This document shows positions 45,001 to 58,000 of a stretch of 64,000 nucleotides of DNA, piece by piece; position 1 is the first letter of the stretch; each line of letters opens with the position of its first letter. Position numbers and translations under genes: made by a program. The notes under the pieces are model-generated. The model was not told the DNA's origin. It searched no databases and saw only the letters and a program-made list of their open reading frames with translations. The DNA comes from Corythucha ciliata. Taxonomy: Eukaryota; Arthropoda; Insecta; Hemiptera; Tingidae. The stretch covers positions 55,979,189-56,043,188 of the forward strand of contig CM075938.1 of NCBI GenBank assembly GCA_038030265.1, read 5' to 3'.

Positions 45001-48000
45001 GACACGGAAAAAGCTTTTGATCGGGTCTGGCATCCAGGCCTTTTGTATAAATTGAAGCCATTATTGCCTGATATCTATTACCGCATTATACAATCGTTCA
45101 TCACAAATCGCACCTTCCACGTGAAATGCGATGATGCCATCTCGACCAACAAAAGAATAACCTCATCAGTGCCTCAGGGAAGTGTCTGGGGGCCGTTACT
45201 ATACTTGATATATGTGGGTGATGTACCAACTTTTCCCAATGCAACTATACATTAGCTATGTTCGCCGATGACCAATCCATACTTTCACGGGCTAGCTGCG
45301 GCCAAGTTGCATCAAGAAAACTCCAACAACACATAACTACGGTCGAGGATTGGAACAAAAAGTGGAGAACTACAATGAACGTACAAAAGTCGAGCACTGT
45401 CACATTTACTTACAAGAGAGACTATCAAGTGAGTCCTATCGTGTTAAATAACATTGCTGTACCCCAAAAAGAAAATTTAAAATATCTCGGCATTAGGCTC
45501 GATAAAAAATTAATTTTTGGTGACCACATTAGTGACCTGGTGAAAAGGTTGAGAACCCGCATAAATTTTCTAAAACCACTTATCGGGCCACAATCTCCAC
45601 TCACTTTGAGCAATAAGAGATTAATTTATCTAGTAATGATAAGACCCATTTGGCAATATGGCTGCTCAATCTGGGGATCCGACAGTCCGTCTCAAGTAAA
45701 AAGGGTGCAAACCCAGCAAAACCGTGCACTACGACTGATCACTAATGTGGAATGGTATACGTGAGAAATTCCGTATTACACCGAGATCTAGACATTCCCG
45801 AAGTTTCAAAAGTGATCGCAAAAACATTCCAACGACAGTTTGCCACGATCACATCTCACCCAAACCCTACGTTTGACGGATTCCATGAACGTCTCCTACA
45901 CCACCAAACTGGAAGAAGACTAAAAAGAAGGAGACCTGTAGACCTTCTTACACCGTAGGATCAAGAAAACCTTATTAACCCACACACTGCGACAAACTAA
46001 AAACTACAAAAACAAGCTGTGATACGATTATTATAAGTCATAATATTAAAAACACTAGAAAATAAAACTTAAAATTATAATTAAATATATACCAAGGACT
46101 ACCGATGGGTAGATGCCTTGACACACGTCTAAAAAAATCACTAAATTGTTACAACTATAAAGTAAATATGTTACTAAAGTTTTCGTTGAATAAAAATAAA
46201 AATAAATAAATAAATAAAAAATCCCTAAAAGAGTTCATTAATTTAGCCACTATAAAGTTACTCTTCTAAAGTCTTGCGCGAACCTTCGAACAGTTAACAT
46301 CGTTCGGAGCTACCAAGAAATTTAAACAGTATTGTGTAATAGTTAAACATGGTGTGGAGGTGACTGGTGACCTACATTGTGTTGTGATGGATGGTGAGGG
46401 GAACACCGGTTGTTCCTCCGCGGGAGCGGTCGAGGAATTGGTTGAAAAAACTAAACTTGCAGTAGTGCAGTATCGTGCAACTACTGCAGCGTTTAGAATG
46501 CAGGACGAAAATATAAATGTAGCTTTTAGCGAGCTTTACAACATAATTTTATCGTTGTGCGAACATCTAACACAGGTGGATCAAAACACCAATGCTAGAG
46601 TGAATACTAAGCCTACTGGTGGACAGGCTGAAATGATCCAGCCCAGCAGAAATGAATACTGCACCGATGAGGAGGATCTTGAGCGAGAGACAAATTGGAT
46701 TCTCAAAAAAAAGAATGCAAGAAAAGAAAAGCGGAATCATCGCCGGAAATTGAGGACAGAACTCCAGAAGGAAAGAAAACTCCGATTATGCAAGGTAAAG
46801 AGCAACCTGCCCCTCCACCCATCAACGTTAGTGGGTTGAAAGACTATTCCGACCTCCGTCGAATTATTACGGCAGTTATTAATGATAATGAACAATGGAA
46901 GGTGACCTCATTGAGGAATAATGTTTGGAAAATAAATGTTTTCAGCGAAGAAGCGTATAGGAATTTAACGCAAAAATTGAACGATGATAAAGTTCAATGG
47001 TATTCGTTCGAGAACAAACATAACCGACCCATCAGAGTAATAGCAAGAGGCCTACACCCCTCGTGCCCTGCTAAGGATATTATCGAAGACCTTGAGGCCA
47101 AAGGGCTAAAAGTTCTGGAAGCTGTAAATCTCATCAAAAAAGAGAAAGACATTGACGAACGTGGCGAGGTCTCTATTTTGAAACACTCTCTGCCGCTTTT
47201 CATGCTTGTATTCGACAACAATGAGAAAGTAGAAAATATTCACAATATTCAATCTATCCTTAATGTTAAAGTTAAAATTGAACCATTGAGGAGGACTTCG
47301 AAAGCGATCCCGCAGTGTAAAAACTGCCAAGGTTTCAACCATACGCAAAGATATTGTAAAATGGAAGCAAGATGCGTAAAGTGTGCTGGTAAGCACAACA
47401 CGAAAGATTGCACATTGGATAGACAACTTCCTCCCAAGTGTGTAAATTGCCGAGGTCACCACCCTGCAAGCTACAGGGGATGCGAAGTAGCAAAGGAGTT
47501 GCAGAAAATCCGGGATAAGCCAAAAAATCCTCGGGGTAACTTCAAATCGCCTCGGGATACATTCTTCGCTCCTTTAAAAAACCCTAGCGCACGAGCCGAT
47601 ACGGAGAACGTCAAAGATCGGAGCACCTTTGCGGACGCCATAAAAAATCCTGTTTCGGGGATCAAAAACAAATCTACTGAGGAATTATTATCCCTAATTC
47701 TGAAGAAACTTGATGATCAAGCTGGTAAATATGTAGAGATGGCCGAGCGCATCAAGAAAATAGAAAACAGCGCTAAATTCAAAGTATAAGATGAAAAGTA
47801 AATTGAGAGGCATCCATTCATTTCGCATAGCGCTGTGGAAATGGACTCCGAGAAAGGTTGTTGGAGTTGGAAATATTTTTACAACAAGAAAACATTGACA
47901 TTTGTTTAATCTCTGAAACACACTTCACTAGATCATCATTCGTTAAAATTAAGGGATATCGACTGTACCATAGCGTTCATCCTGCCGATAGAGCGAGAGG

Positions 48001-51000
48001 GGGAGCTGCGGTCCTAATCAAGGAAAATATCAAGCATCACGAGGAAGAAAAGATAGAAGAAGATGCAATGCAAGTAGCTTGCATAAGTGTCTTTATGAAG
48101 GACAGAGAGATGATAGTTGCGGCAATATACTGTCCTCCAAGACATGCGCTGAAAAAAGAGGACTACGCTATCAACAGACTTGGGCATGACTTCATTATCG
48201 GAGGTGACTTTAATGCGAAACACCAATACTGGGGATCAAGAATCCAGAATCCGAAAGGAAGACAACTTTTTGAGGCTGGAAGAGAAGCGCACTGTGAGTT
48301 CCATTCAGGAGGAAAACCGACCTACTGGCCTAAGGATATGAATAAAACACCGGACCTTATTGACTTCTTCATTGTGAAGGGCTTGTCATCAAATTACATA
48401 CACACTGAGGACGACGAAATCTTGTTATCCGATCACTCGGCGGTAGTCATGACAGTTAGTGAATCGATAATAATGAAAGAAGAAACAGAAAGACTCACGA
48501 ATAGGCGGACCAATTGGGAGATGTTCAAGGAGATTGTGAACGCCAAAGTTGACTTATCAATAAGTCTGCAAACGCCTGCCCAGTTAGAGAAAGAGGTGCA
48601 TAATTTTGTGCAAACCTTACAAGAGGCGGCTTGGAGTAGCACGCCGAGTAATAATCCCAATCACAAGCGGTGGTCCAGCTATCCTGTGGAAGTACGGGAA
48701 ATGGTTCAAGCGAAAAGGCGGGCACGTAAAATATGGCAAAGGAATCGATCAACAGAAAATAAGATGAAATTGAACAAGCTTTGTAACCAGCTGAAAGCGC
48801 TTATAAGGCATGTAAAGAACGAAAAATTTTCGGCGTACCTCGAAGGCTTGACACCAGAAAAAGGCACAGAATACTCGCTGTGGAAAGCGACAAAGAGCCT
48901 CAAGCGGCCAAAAGTGCCCATACCACCCATTCGAACTGGTGAAGGAACATGGGCTAGGAGCGCAAAGGAAAAAGTGCAGGTATTTGCAGATCATCTGGAA
49001 AGAACCTTCCAGCCCCATCCACGGCAGTCAGCCAACGAATGTGTATCCTACGTACCCAACAAGGACAACAGGGAAATTCGGCCAGTAATGATCAAAGAAC
49101 TAAGGACGGAAATTATGACCAACCTCAGTACGAAAAAATCCCCCGGCTATGACTTGATAACAGCCAGGATAATGCGGGAGCTGCCCGAAAGGGGACTTAG
49201 GAAGCTACTGTATTTAATCAACGCAGCCTTACACCTCAAGTACGTCCCCCGGCAATGGAAAGTAGCTGAAGTTATAATGATAGAGAAGCCGGGAAAGCCA
49301 GCTAATGAAGTGAAGTCGTATCGACCCATTTCACTTCTCCCTACAGTCTCGAAACTTTTTGAGAAACTCCTCCTGAAAAGACTAAGGCCTATTCTAGAAG
49401 AAAAACGAATCATACCATCCCATCAGTTTGGATTCAGAGAACAACACTCCACAATAGATCAGGTCCATCGGATAGTGAATGCTGTGGAGTCTACTCTGGA
49501 AGAAAAGAAAATCTGTTCGGCTGTCTTTTTGGACGTAGCTCAAGCGTTTGATAAAGTTTGGCACAAGGGGCTTGAGTTCAAGTTGAATAAACTCCTTCCG
49601 AAAAAATTCTACGAAATTCTGAAATCTTATTTATGCGGTAGACACTTCCGAGTGAAACATGAGGGTGAATATTCGCGGTTGCGTAAAATTTCGGCTGGAG
49701 TACCTCAAGGAAGCGTCCTTGGACCAGTGCTTTACCTATTGTACACGAGTGACCTACCCGTAAGAGAGGACTCAATCATTGCAACGTTTGCCGACGACAC
49801 AGCTCTTCTTGCAGTCGGAAATGATGTTGAAGAGGCTACTAGCAAAATGCAAACCGCGGTAGAAGAAGTAAACACCTGGACAAAAAAGTGGAGAATAAAA
49901 CTCAACGAGGAGAAATCTGTTCATGTAAACTTTACAAATCGCAAGACCAGCCCAATCCCTGTGCAACTCAATGAGAAAATAATACCATTTGCAAACACGG
50001 CGAAGTACCTAGGCATGACGCTGGATGATAAACTCCGGTGGAAGCCTCACGTCAAAAAGAAAAAAGAGGAACTCAACACCAAGCTCAGAAAAATGTACTG
50101 GCTGCTCGGGAAGCATTCTGAGCTCTCGATGGCCAACAAGCTTCTGCTATACCAGCAAGTTCTGAAGCCGATCTGGGCCTACGGGTGTCAGCTTTGGGGC
50201 TGCACCAAGAAAAGCAATGTCAAAGTCATACAAACTTTTCAAAACAAAGTTTTGAGAATGATAACAAATGCGCCCTGGTATGTACGAGGGCTTGACCTGC
50301 AAGTTGAAACGGTGGCAGAAGCTATCAAAAAACGAGCAGCGGAGCACGAAAAAAGGCTCCACAAACACCCTAATGTCGAGGCACTCGTCTCGCTGGATAC
50401 TGCAGGAGACCTTCGACGGCTAAAAAGGACCAAACCCCTTGACTTGGTAGCTACATTATAAGTGTAGTGAAGCCACAAACTGTGTAATGTGAAAGTGAAG
50501 TTGCTAGATGTTATTTAATTCTTATTTGTATATATAGCAGTTGCAACATGTACTAAATAGGAAAAAAAATAAAATAAAAAAAATAAAGTTACTGGCAGCC
50601 ACTGAAACATCACGTTATTCTGAGGATCTTGGAACTCAACAAGAAAACCATGAATTTCACTCCTGAAACCGGCTACTCAACCTGAGAAACGGTTGATGTA
50701 TCCTTAAAACCCGGATTGTGGTTTTTTAAAACAGGTTTTTTAACCCCGAAAACAGTGATTCATAAACTCAGCATTCGGCTAATAGTCCATAAATTCATCC
50801 ACACAGAAAATGTCAATATCCATTCAGAACTGGCACATCTGCTGGGAATTTGTGTGTGAATTCCTTACATTATGAACTTTCTCACGAGGGTAGGCTGCAG
50901 CCAATTTTAATAAAGGTGTAGTCAGTTTCTGGGCTATATTCCTAATTTATGTAATATCTAGGGGTAAGCCCCATTTCGTGCTTACTCTCGTCTCAAAAAG

Positions 51001-54000
51001 GAGGGAAGACATCCCTAACAATGAGGCGATATTTCCGGAACGTAATGTGTCTACTGACACGACCGACGCGTGACGGCTCGTCCTAAAATATGTTTTTCTA
51101 CCGTCATCTATGGATTTTTATATCTTACAAATATTTTTTGTCCAGTCAACAAAAACAATAAAATCGCAATTAAACGGCTAGTTCTGATTTTTTAGTATGT
51201 TTTCAGGACCAGCACCAGTAGTGCAAGTACTAGTTTTCAGCTTCGAAAAACTTGTGCTACTTTCGTGGCACTCGAAAAACCGCGAAATTTTTGCACTTTT
51301 TTCGGGGTTTTCACTTTATCTCCTAAAATATGCATTTTAAGATAAAACGTACGAAATACGTTAAAAACCAAACAAAATTTGCTACAGTTTGAGACCTAAC
51401 GTACCTCTGTATGTCATATAGTAACCATGATACAGCTCCTCGAATTTGGATTAATTCGTCAAAAAAATTAAAATAAGTTTTGGTCAACTTTCGACCCGAA
51501 TTTTGGCTAAAATACTCATCCTACTGGAAAAGCCGAGCCGAGAGAATTTGTAACCAATTTAATTATGTTCCATTTAAGCACACAACGATGTCTGAAAGAC
51601 CATATATAGTCTAGTCAAACTGTAGTTCCACGTGGACAAAAATTTCGTATTCAATTTTTTCACTTTATTCTACGTTTTTTGGGGCGAGGAACAGGAATCT
51701 AAAGAGATCCAACAAAATTTCCTTGCGCGTTTTGAGAAAATCGCGAAAACTGCTCATTTTTGGCACTTTTTTGTTTTTTGCTTATAACTCCTTAATGACG
51801 CGTTCTACGTGAGATGTTACCCTCTCATTTTTTGAAAAGCATTTGATTCTGCGTCGAATCGTTCTTTCTTTTGTCAAAATTGACCCGGTTTCACCGGTAT
51901 AGATTTTTTTTAAATCGTAATTTTCAGCCACTTTTGGTAAAATTAAAAAAAAATTCTAAGGCAGCAGCAACTTAAAATGGCTGTTCCAATCGGAAAAAAA
52001 GTCATGAAATCATAGTGGTTCAGAATTGAATTTTACATAAGTGAAAAGCCTTTAAACCTGCAGGAAAAATCAGTGGCATCAGTTATGCGACAAAAAAAGC
52101 GGAAAAAGGCGGCCCAAAAACCACGTTTTTCTGCACATTTTTGCCAGTAGCTCGCAAAGTAGTAGTCCAATTTTTTTCTATAAAAACGATCTGAAAGCTG
52201 ATTGAATTTTCTATCAGACCTATTATATGAAATTTCATTTGAAGATTAACATAAGACAGGGCCATAACGTCAAACAATTTAAAATTTGCTGCAAAAAAAA
52301 CCCCGTTTTTTGACACATTTCGGCCTATAACTCAAAAACTATCCATCCGATTAAACTTTGAAGAAACTCGTCTGAAAGCTCATTCAATTTCCTATAAGGA
52401 GTCATGTATGGCGTTTTTATAAAGACGTGATAAGTGGCAATAAAACGCAGTGGGAAATTCGCAAAATGAGTAATTTTTCCAAATACTCCTTTCTCAGCCG
52501 AACGTTTTTGCTTATAACTATCGAACGAAGCCTTCGATGAAAATTGCACTATTTTTCAATGAAAGCTGGTGAAACTAAAAGTCCGAAACCATATTTGCCA
52601 GATTTTTTAAGGCCCGGAAAATATTCTGTACAGGGCGATGAAAATAGGTGTTGTTTCAAAAAAAAGTGGCTACGCCCACCAACTTTGTCCACAAATGTTG
52701 AAACTCAACATATCACCTGTATTATAGGTACATCACAGGAGGATTACATCACTCAACTGAGACTTGAACTAGTTTTATTTTTTCACACAATTTTGCCAAA
52801 AGCGACTAGAAATTACCATTTAAAAAAATCAATACCGGCGAAACGGCTGGGTCATTGGATTGGGCCCCCCAGACAATCACAAAAATTGTACCTTTGGGTG
52901 TGGTCCAGAGCTACTCCATGTCCATCAGAGGTCCAAGATTATGGAGGCGATGGACCGCCCCTCAACGGAAGCGGAGGTGCTACCCTACAACGATTCTATT
53001 GCCCATTTGTCCCAAGAAATAAAGAACGGGTTCCAACGTAAACAAAGCTCACTGACTGTGTTTGTGGATTTTAAATCAGCATTTGATGTTGTCTGGCGGA
53101 AAAAGCTGCTCAGTAAGCTCCTGGAGCTGGGTGTGCATGGACATATGTACAGGTTTGTCGCCTCTTTTCTTGCTCAGCGCTTCATTAGGGTGCGATACAA
53201 CAATGAGGTTTCAGTGTACAGACAGACTCGCCAGGGACTTCCGCAGGGCTCAGTGCTGAGCCCGACGCTGTTCAGCATAATGATTGATGATGTCATCAAC
53301 CAGGTTACAAGTCCTGGAAGTAACGCACTCCTTTATGCTGACGACTTGGTGATCTGGGGTACAAGCAGCTCGATTCAAGCCCTCGAAACTGCACTGAATG
53401 GAGCGTTGAGATCACTGGGTAGATGGGCTGCCGAAAATGAGATGACAGTGAGCCCAACTAAGACCATTTTTCAGCTGTTTAGCCTTTCCAAAAAGGAGCA
53501 TTCCATCTCGCTCTTCTACAACTCTGAAGCCATCCCGAGAACATCGGAGGCAGTCTACCTGGGGGTGAGACTGGACACGCAGCTCACCTGGAGGAAACAT
53601 ATTGATTCTCTGAAGGATAAAGGCCTGAATAGATGTAAATTGCTCAAGAGACTCACTGGTACCAAATGGGGTGCAACTCAGGATGTCCTGGCCTTAACCT
53701 ACAAAACCTACGTGCGCCCTGTTCTGGAGTATGGATCTGAGGTTACTGTGACTGCTGCAGATACCCACTTCACAAAGCTGGAAAAAGCCCAGAACTGCGC
53801 CCTGCGAGTCGTAACAGGTGGCCCAAGGTCTACACCAATCACTGCAATGCAAGTCCAGTCGGGCATTGAACCTTTGAAGGACCGACAGCAGATAGCCTCT
53901 GTAATGTTGAGGGAAAGGCTGGCAAGGCTTAGTGATCCATACTGGACCCAGGACAACAGTGTGGCACCTAGACTGAAGACCCAGACAAGCTTCACTTCTG

Positions 54001-55008
54001 CAGTGGCGAGGATTGAGGAGGAGCATGCCATCTCTCTTGGCCCGAGAGAGGCTTTTCTTGGTTCAATGCCAATCCTGAGCACTCCCCGGCTAAGGCTTGA
54101 CCTCGTTAGAGAGGTTAGTAAGGAGCTGTGTTCATCCCAGGAGCTGAGATCCCTTGCCCTGGCGACTATAGAGGAGAGATATCCACCTGAAACATGGCTG
54201 CATGTCTACACTGACGGATCCGCCCAAAACTCGACCACCAATGCAGGAGCAGGAGTTTTCTCCAACTCTTTCCAACTTAGTGCTCCCGTTGGACAGTCAG
54301 CCTCCAACTTTGACGGGAAGGTCGAAGCCATTTCTATGGCTCTGGGCGAGTGCCTGAGGAGAGCTGACACCAGAGTCGCAATTTTTGTGGACTCCATGGC
54401 AGCTCTCCAAGCCGTGTGTAACGCTAGAGGAGATAGACGAGTTCCATTGTGAGAAGGTCCAAGCAACGAGCACACGAGCTGATCAGCAGAGGAGTGGAAC
54501 TGGTGCTTCAGTGGATTTCCGGACACTGTGGAGTGTATGGGAATGAGGAAGCTGATCGTCTGGCGAGAGAGGGTGCCATATCCGCCCAATTTGAGAATAG
54601 CGTCACGTACCACACTTCCAAAAGAGCTATTAAGACCTGTATTATGAAATCTTTGGAAGTAAGGCAGCAGCGGGAAGCTGAAGGTAGGAAGTGGCAATCA
54701 CTGACTGTACAAAACGGACGGATTCCACATAACCTTCCTCGACAAGTAGCCGTAGCCTGTTTCAGGCTAACCACAGGCCATGACTACCTCCAAGGCCACC
54801 TGCACAGAATAGGTGTATTTCAGAGCCCGGATTGTGTGCTCTGTGGAGGCGGGTTCATGGATGGTCGGCATCTGGGTAATTGTCCGGAGCTTGAAGACGT
54901 CCGTGCATCCTTGGAGGCCGAAAATTGTATTTACACCAGAAACTCGACGTTATATTGGGCTGCGAGAAGACGAATGGCCGAAGTTGCCGCAAACCGTCGA
55001 GGCATAAG

Positions 55009-55053
<45 letters not shown>

Positions 55054-58000
55054 AACGATTCACGTCCCTGGCTGTCAACCCGATCGTGTTTTCATGAGTT
55101 TTGGTACCCAAGCTATCACGACAGCATGATTTTGGAAAATGTGTTCCTTCCTCATTCTTTCAATTTTGAGGTATTTTCAATCAGCACGAGCCATAAGTTT
55201 CGCCCGATCACTGCGATACATGTCACCACGACCATGGAAAAACAATTAGCAAGTAGTGCAGCAGTCCATTCATAGAGTGTATAGAGGAGAATGGTCCTGA
55301 TGATTAGCTTAGCGATGACCATGCTACACTTATCGCTCGTGTGCACTGGGACCCACCCAAACTTAGGGGTGGGAACTCAACAGATTCATTTTTAGAAAAA
55401 TCTAGTTTCCAAACTTTTTGTTTATTCGAGGATTTTGATGAAACTATTTGGTCTACAGACATCCTTGTGAGCTTAAATGGAACATAATTAAATTTGCTAC
55501 AACTTCTCTCGACTCGGATTTCCCCGTAGGATGAGTATTTTGGCCAAACCTTGGGTCGAAAGTTGACCAAAACTTGAAATTTTAATTTTTTTGACGAATT
55601 AATCCAAATTCGAGGAGCTGTATCATGGTTACTATATGACATACAGAGGTACGTTAGGTCTCAAACTGTAGCAAATTTTATGTGGTTTTTAACGTATTTC
55701 GTACGTTTTATCTTAAAATGCATATTTTAGGAGATAAAGTGAAAAACCCGAAAAAAGTGCAAAAATTTCGCGGTTTTTCGAGTGCCACAAAAGTAGCACA
55801 AGTCTTTCGAAGCTGAAAACTTGGATTTACACTACTGGTGCTGGTCCTGAAAACATACTAAAAAATCAGAACTAGCCGTTCAATTGCGATTTTAGCTATT
55901 TTTAATGTTCTTATTGACTGGCCTATTTTGCCCTTTTAAGAAATCCACTTGAGGCGTTTCTATCTATGTTGCTCTTTTTCTTGTTCTTATTTTCCATTTA
56001 AACGCTAGCTTTTTTTACTTTTTTCAATTCTATATCCTGGTTGGGAAATAATTTTACGATGGTTGGGCCCTTTTATTCGACAGTAGAAAAATGTTCTACG
56101 ATGTCTCGAATTACACGGTTATCGAAACTGTCAAGTGCACACGTAAAAAAAGGCGGATGTTCTGAATAGTTTGCCTTTTTTCCCTTGCCGGGTGCTGACT
56201 AGTTTGTCGATAAAGATAAAATTGGCAAGCGCCATGTTTAACATTTTTAAAAAATACGACAATAAACAGCAATATTTTGACCGTGCCAAACCAATCATCT
56301 AATCTGACCCATTTTTTTTGAATCACCTAACATTATTAGATGAAACCGAAATCAGTGTCAGACTTAATTTTCCAATCCCGAAACCCTCTCAACAGTTGAG
56401 TTTGGTCTCATGTTCAGTGACCTTTACAGCTTGGATGCACGTTCATTGCACTCCATCGCCCTTCCAATAATTTGAAAAATACACTTTCAAAGCCCCCAAC
56501 CCTACTCACCCATAAACTTTCTTTTTCATCGATACCGTTTACCGACGAAATATTATTATGGAGATTCGAACGATTTCGAGAAAATGAACGGGGGGGGGGG
56601 GCTACAGCTTTCGTTTCGTTTCGTATACTTTTTAAACCGTCCCTTGACAACAGTTTATAACAAGACTTGAATCGATCTGACAAAGAGAGAGCGAGAATAA
56701 AGTATCGTGAGCGGTGGGGTAAAAAAAGGCCAAGAAACACGCGTAAATGGTTTTAAATTGCTGGAAAATAAGAACAAGATCTAATGAAGAAGCGAGAAGG
56801 GTGTATGGGCTTAAAAGGACTTCCGAAGTCGAACGGTCTAAATTGTTTTTATTTGGGTAAATGCATTCAACCCACAGCCCCTTTTCTTGACAAAACGCCG
56901 CTTAACTGCGTTTATTCAGAAAAAGAGTCTACAAAGAATTACGTCGCTTTTTTTAGAAGTTGACTAAAGGGCTTGTCCCTGTCTTCGCGTATTTTCCTAT
57001 ATGAGTTTTCAAGTAATTAAGGATTCATTGCTCCCGCGGGGATCCATTCAGCTTTCTGCTGACACGAGAGAGTTCTTCGTGACATTAAGGAAAAGCTTTA
57101 TTTTATGTATTAGTATTTTTGAAAGCTTCTAATATACCCTTTCACCCCTCCCACTCTAGAACTCCCGTCATCCCTTATTAATGGGATAAAACTTTTAGAG
57201 CTGACTCGACTAACAGTGGCCTCCTTAGCCAATAAACGCCCTCATTCTTGCGAGGTCGTGGCACAGCGGTAGCTGAAACAATGTTCTTGCTCGGAAACCT
57301 TTTTTTCAAAGGAAATATACTGTTCCAATAGAAACATTAGCACTAGGCCCAGACTTTTAATGTTGGAGAGGGGGTGGGGGCGGTAATTGTAATTCCTTTC
57401 TTTCAAAGTCGAATTGAAATCACGCTCTAATTCACGATAGACTAGTCTGCAACCATTTGCGAGAACTGTCAAAAACCGTCCTTTCAGTCATGGAGTTTAC
57501 TACTTGATCCAGAAATGACTAATTTTCTCATAAAATCACAAATCAGTCTAATAATAATCAATTTTAAAGCATAAAAAATATTTTGTCCTAAATTAAGCAA
57601 AATCACAGGTTGCCTGGCTAAATATCAGTGGATTCGTACGTTTCAGAGCGAAATATCCGCGAAATTACAAGTTTGTTGTTTTTTGTGGGCTCGGACCCAA
57701 AAGGCCGAATAACCGCGGCCATGCGACTTTCAGGTATTAATTCCTGTGATTCTTGTTTGGGTCTCAAATTCAGTTTAATTTAAGCGAATTACAAAACTTT
57801 GATTCTGCTAATGAGTCGTAACTGCATATTTAGCATACAATTAAAGTTTTTTTTTGTTCAAACACGGAGAATAATGGGCGGAGGAGTGCGGCATCGGGGC
57901 ATTTATACGGGTATAATCCACCAAATAAGTTATGCAACAACATGCAACACAATCGTCATTCTCACGACCGTTCACAACGGGATGAGTCGTGCAGGTGATT

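Larger units (their letters stand above)
46263..50583 (+). mobile_element. Jockey-type LINE, near full length, 10-bp TSD
   Basis: The 10-bp direct repeat TAAAGTTACT at 46,253-46,262 and 50,584-50,593 brackets ORF1, ORF2, a short 3' UTR and an A-rich tail (50,560-50,583). The length of about 4.3 kb fits a complete Jockey element. It inserted just behind the tail of the older truncated copy. Two small frame lesions (near 46,705 and near 47,838) would inactivate it. Confidence 0.88.
51145..55920. mobile_element. Large inverted-repeat element (about 470-bp arms)
   Basis: 51,145-51,615 and 55,435-55,920 are inverted copies at about 90 percent by eye (shared words TTTCAGGACCAGCACCAGTA, TCCTAAAATATGCATTTTA, CATGATACAGCTCCTCGAAT). 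Without the LINE inserted at 52,997-55,052 the element is about 2.7 kb. Between 52,140 and 52,560 a unit of about 185 bp partly repeats (CTGAAAGCTCATTCAATTT). There is no transposase, so the superfamily is unknown. Confidence 0.7.

Noticed and set aside
52860..52996. N-terminal part of the LINE RT frame as true LINE coding sequence
   Set aside because: The TSD CAACGATTC at 52,988-52,996 shows the LINE begins at 52,997. The upstream codons are read-through of the host inverted-repeat element.
54855..55055. Minus-strand ORF beginning with a poly-Phe stretch
   Set aside because: It is the LINE A-tail translated in reverse.
51145..55920. A Maverick/Polinton or other large DNA virus-like element
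   Set aside because: There is no DNA polymerase, capsid or integrase frame between the long inverted arms. The only coding sequence is the inserted LINE.
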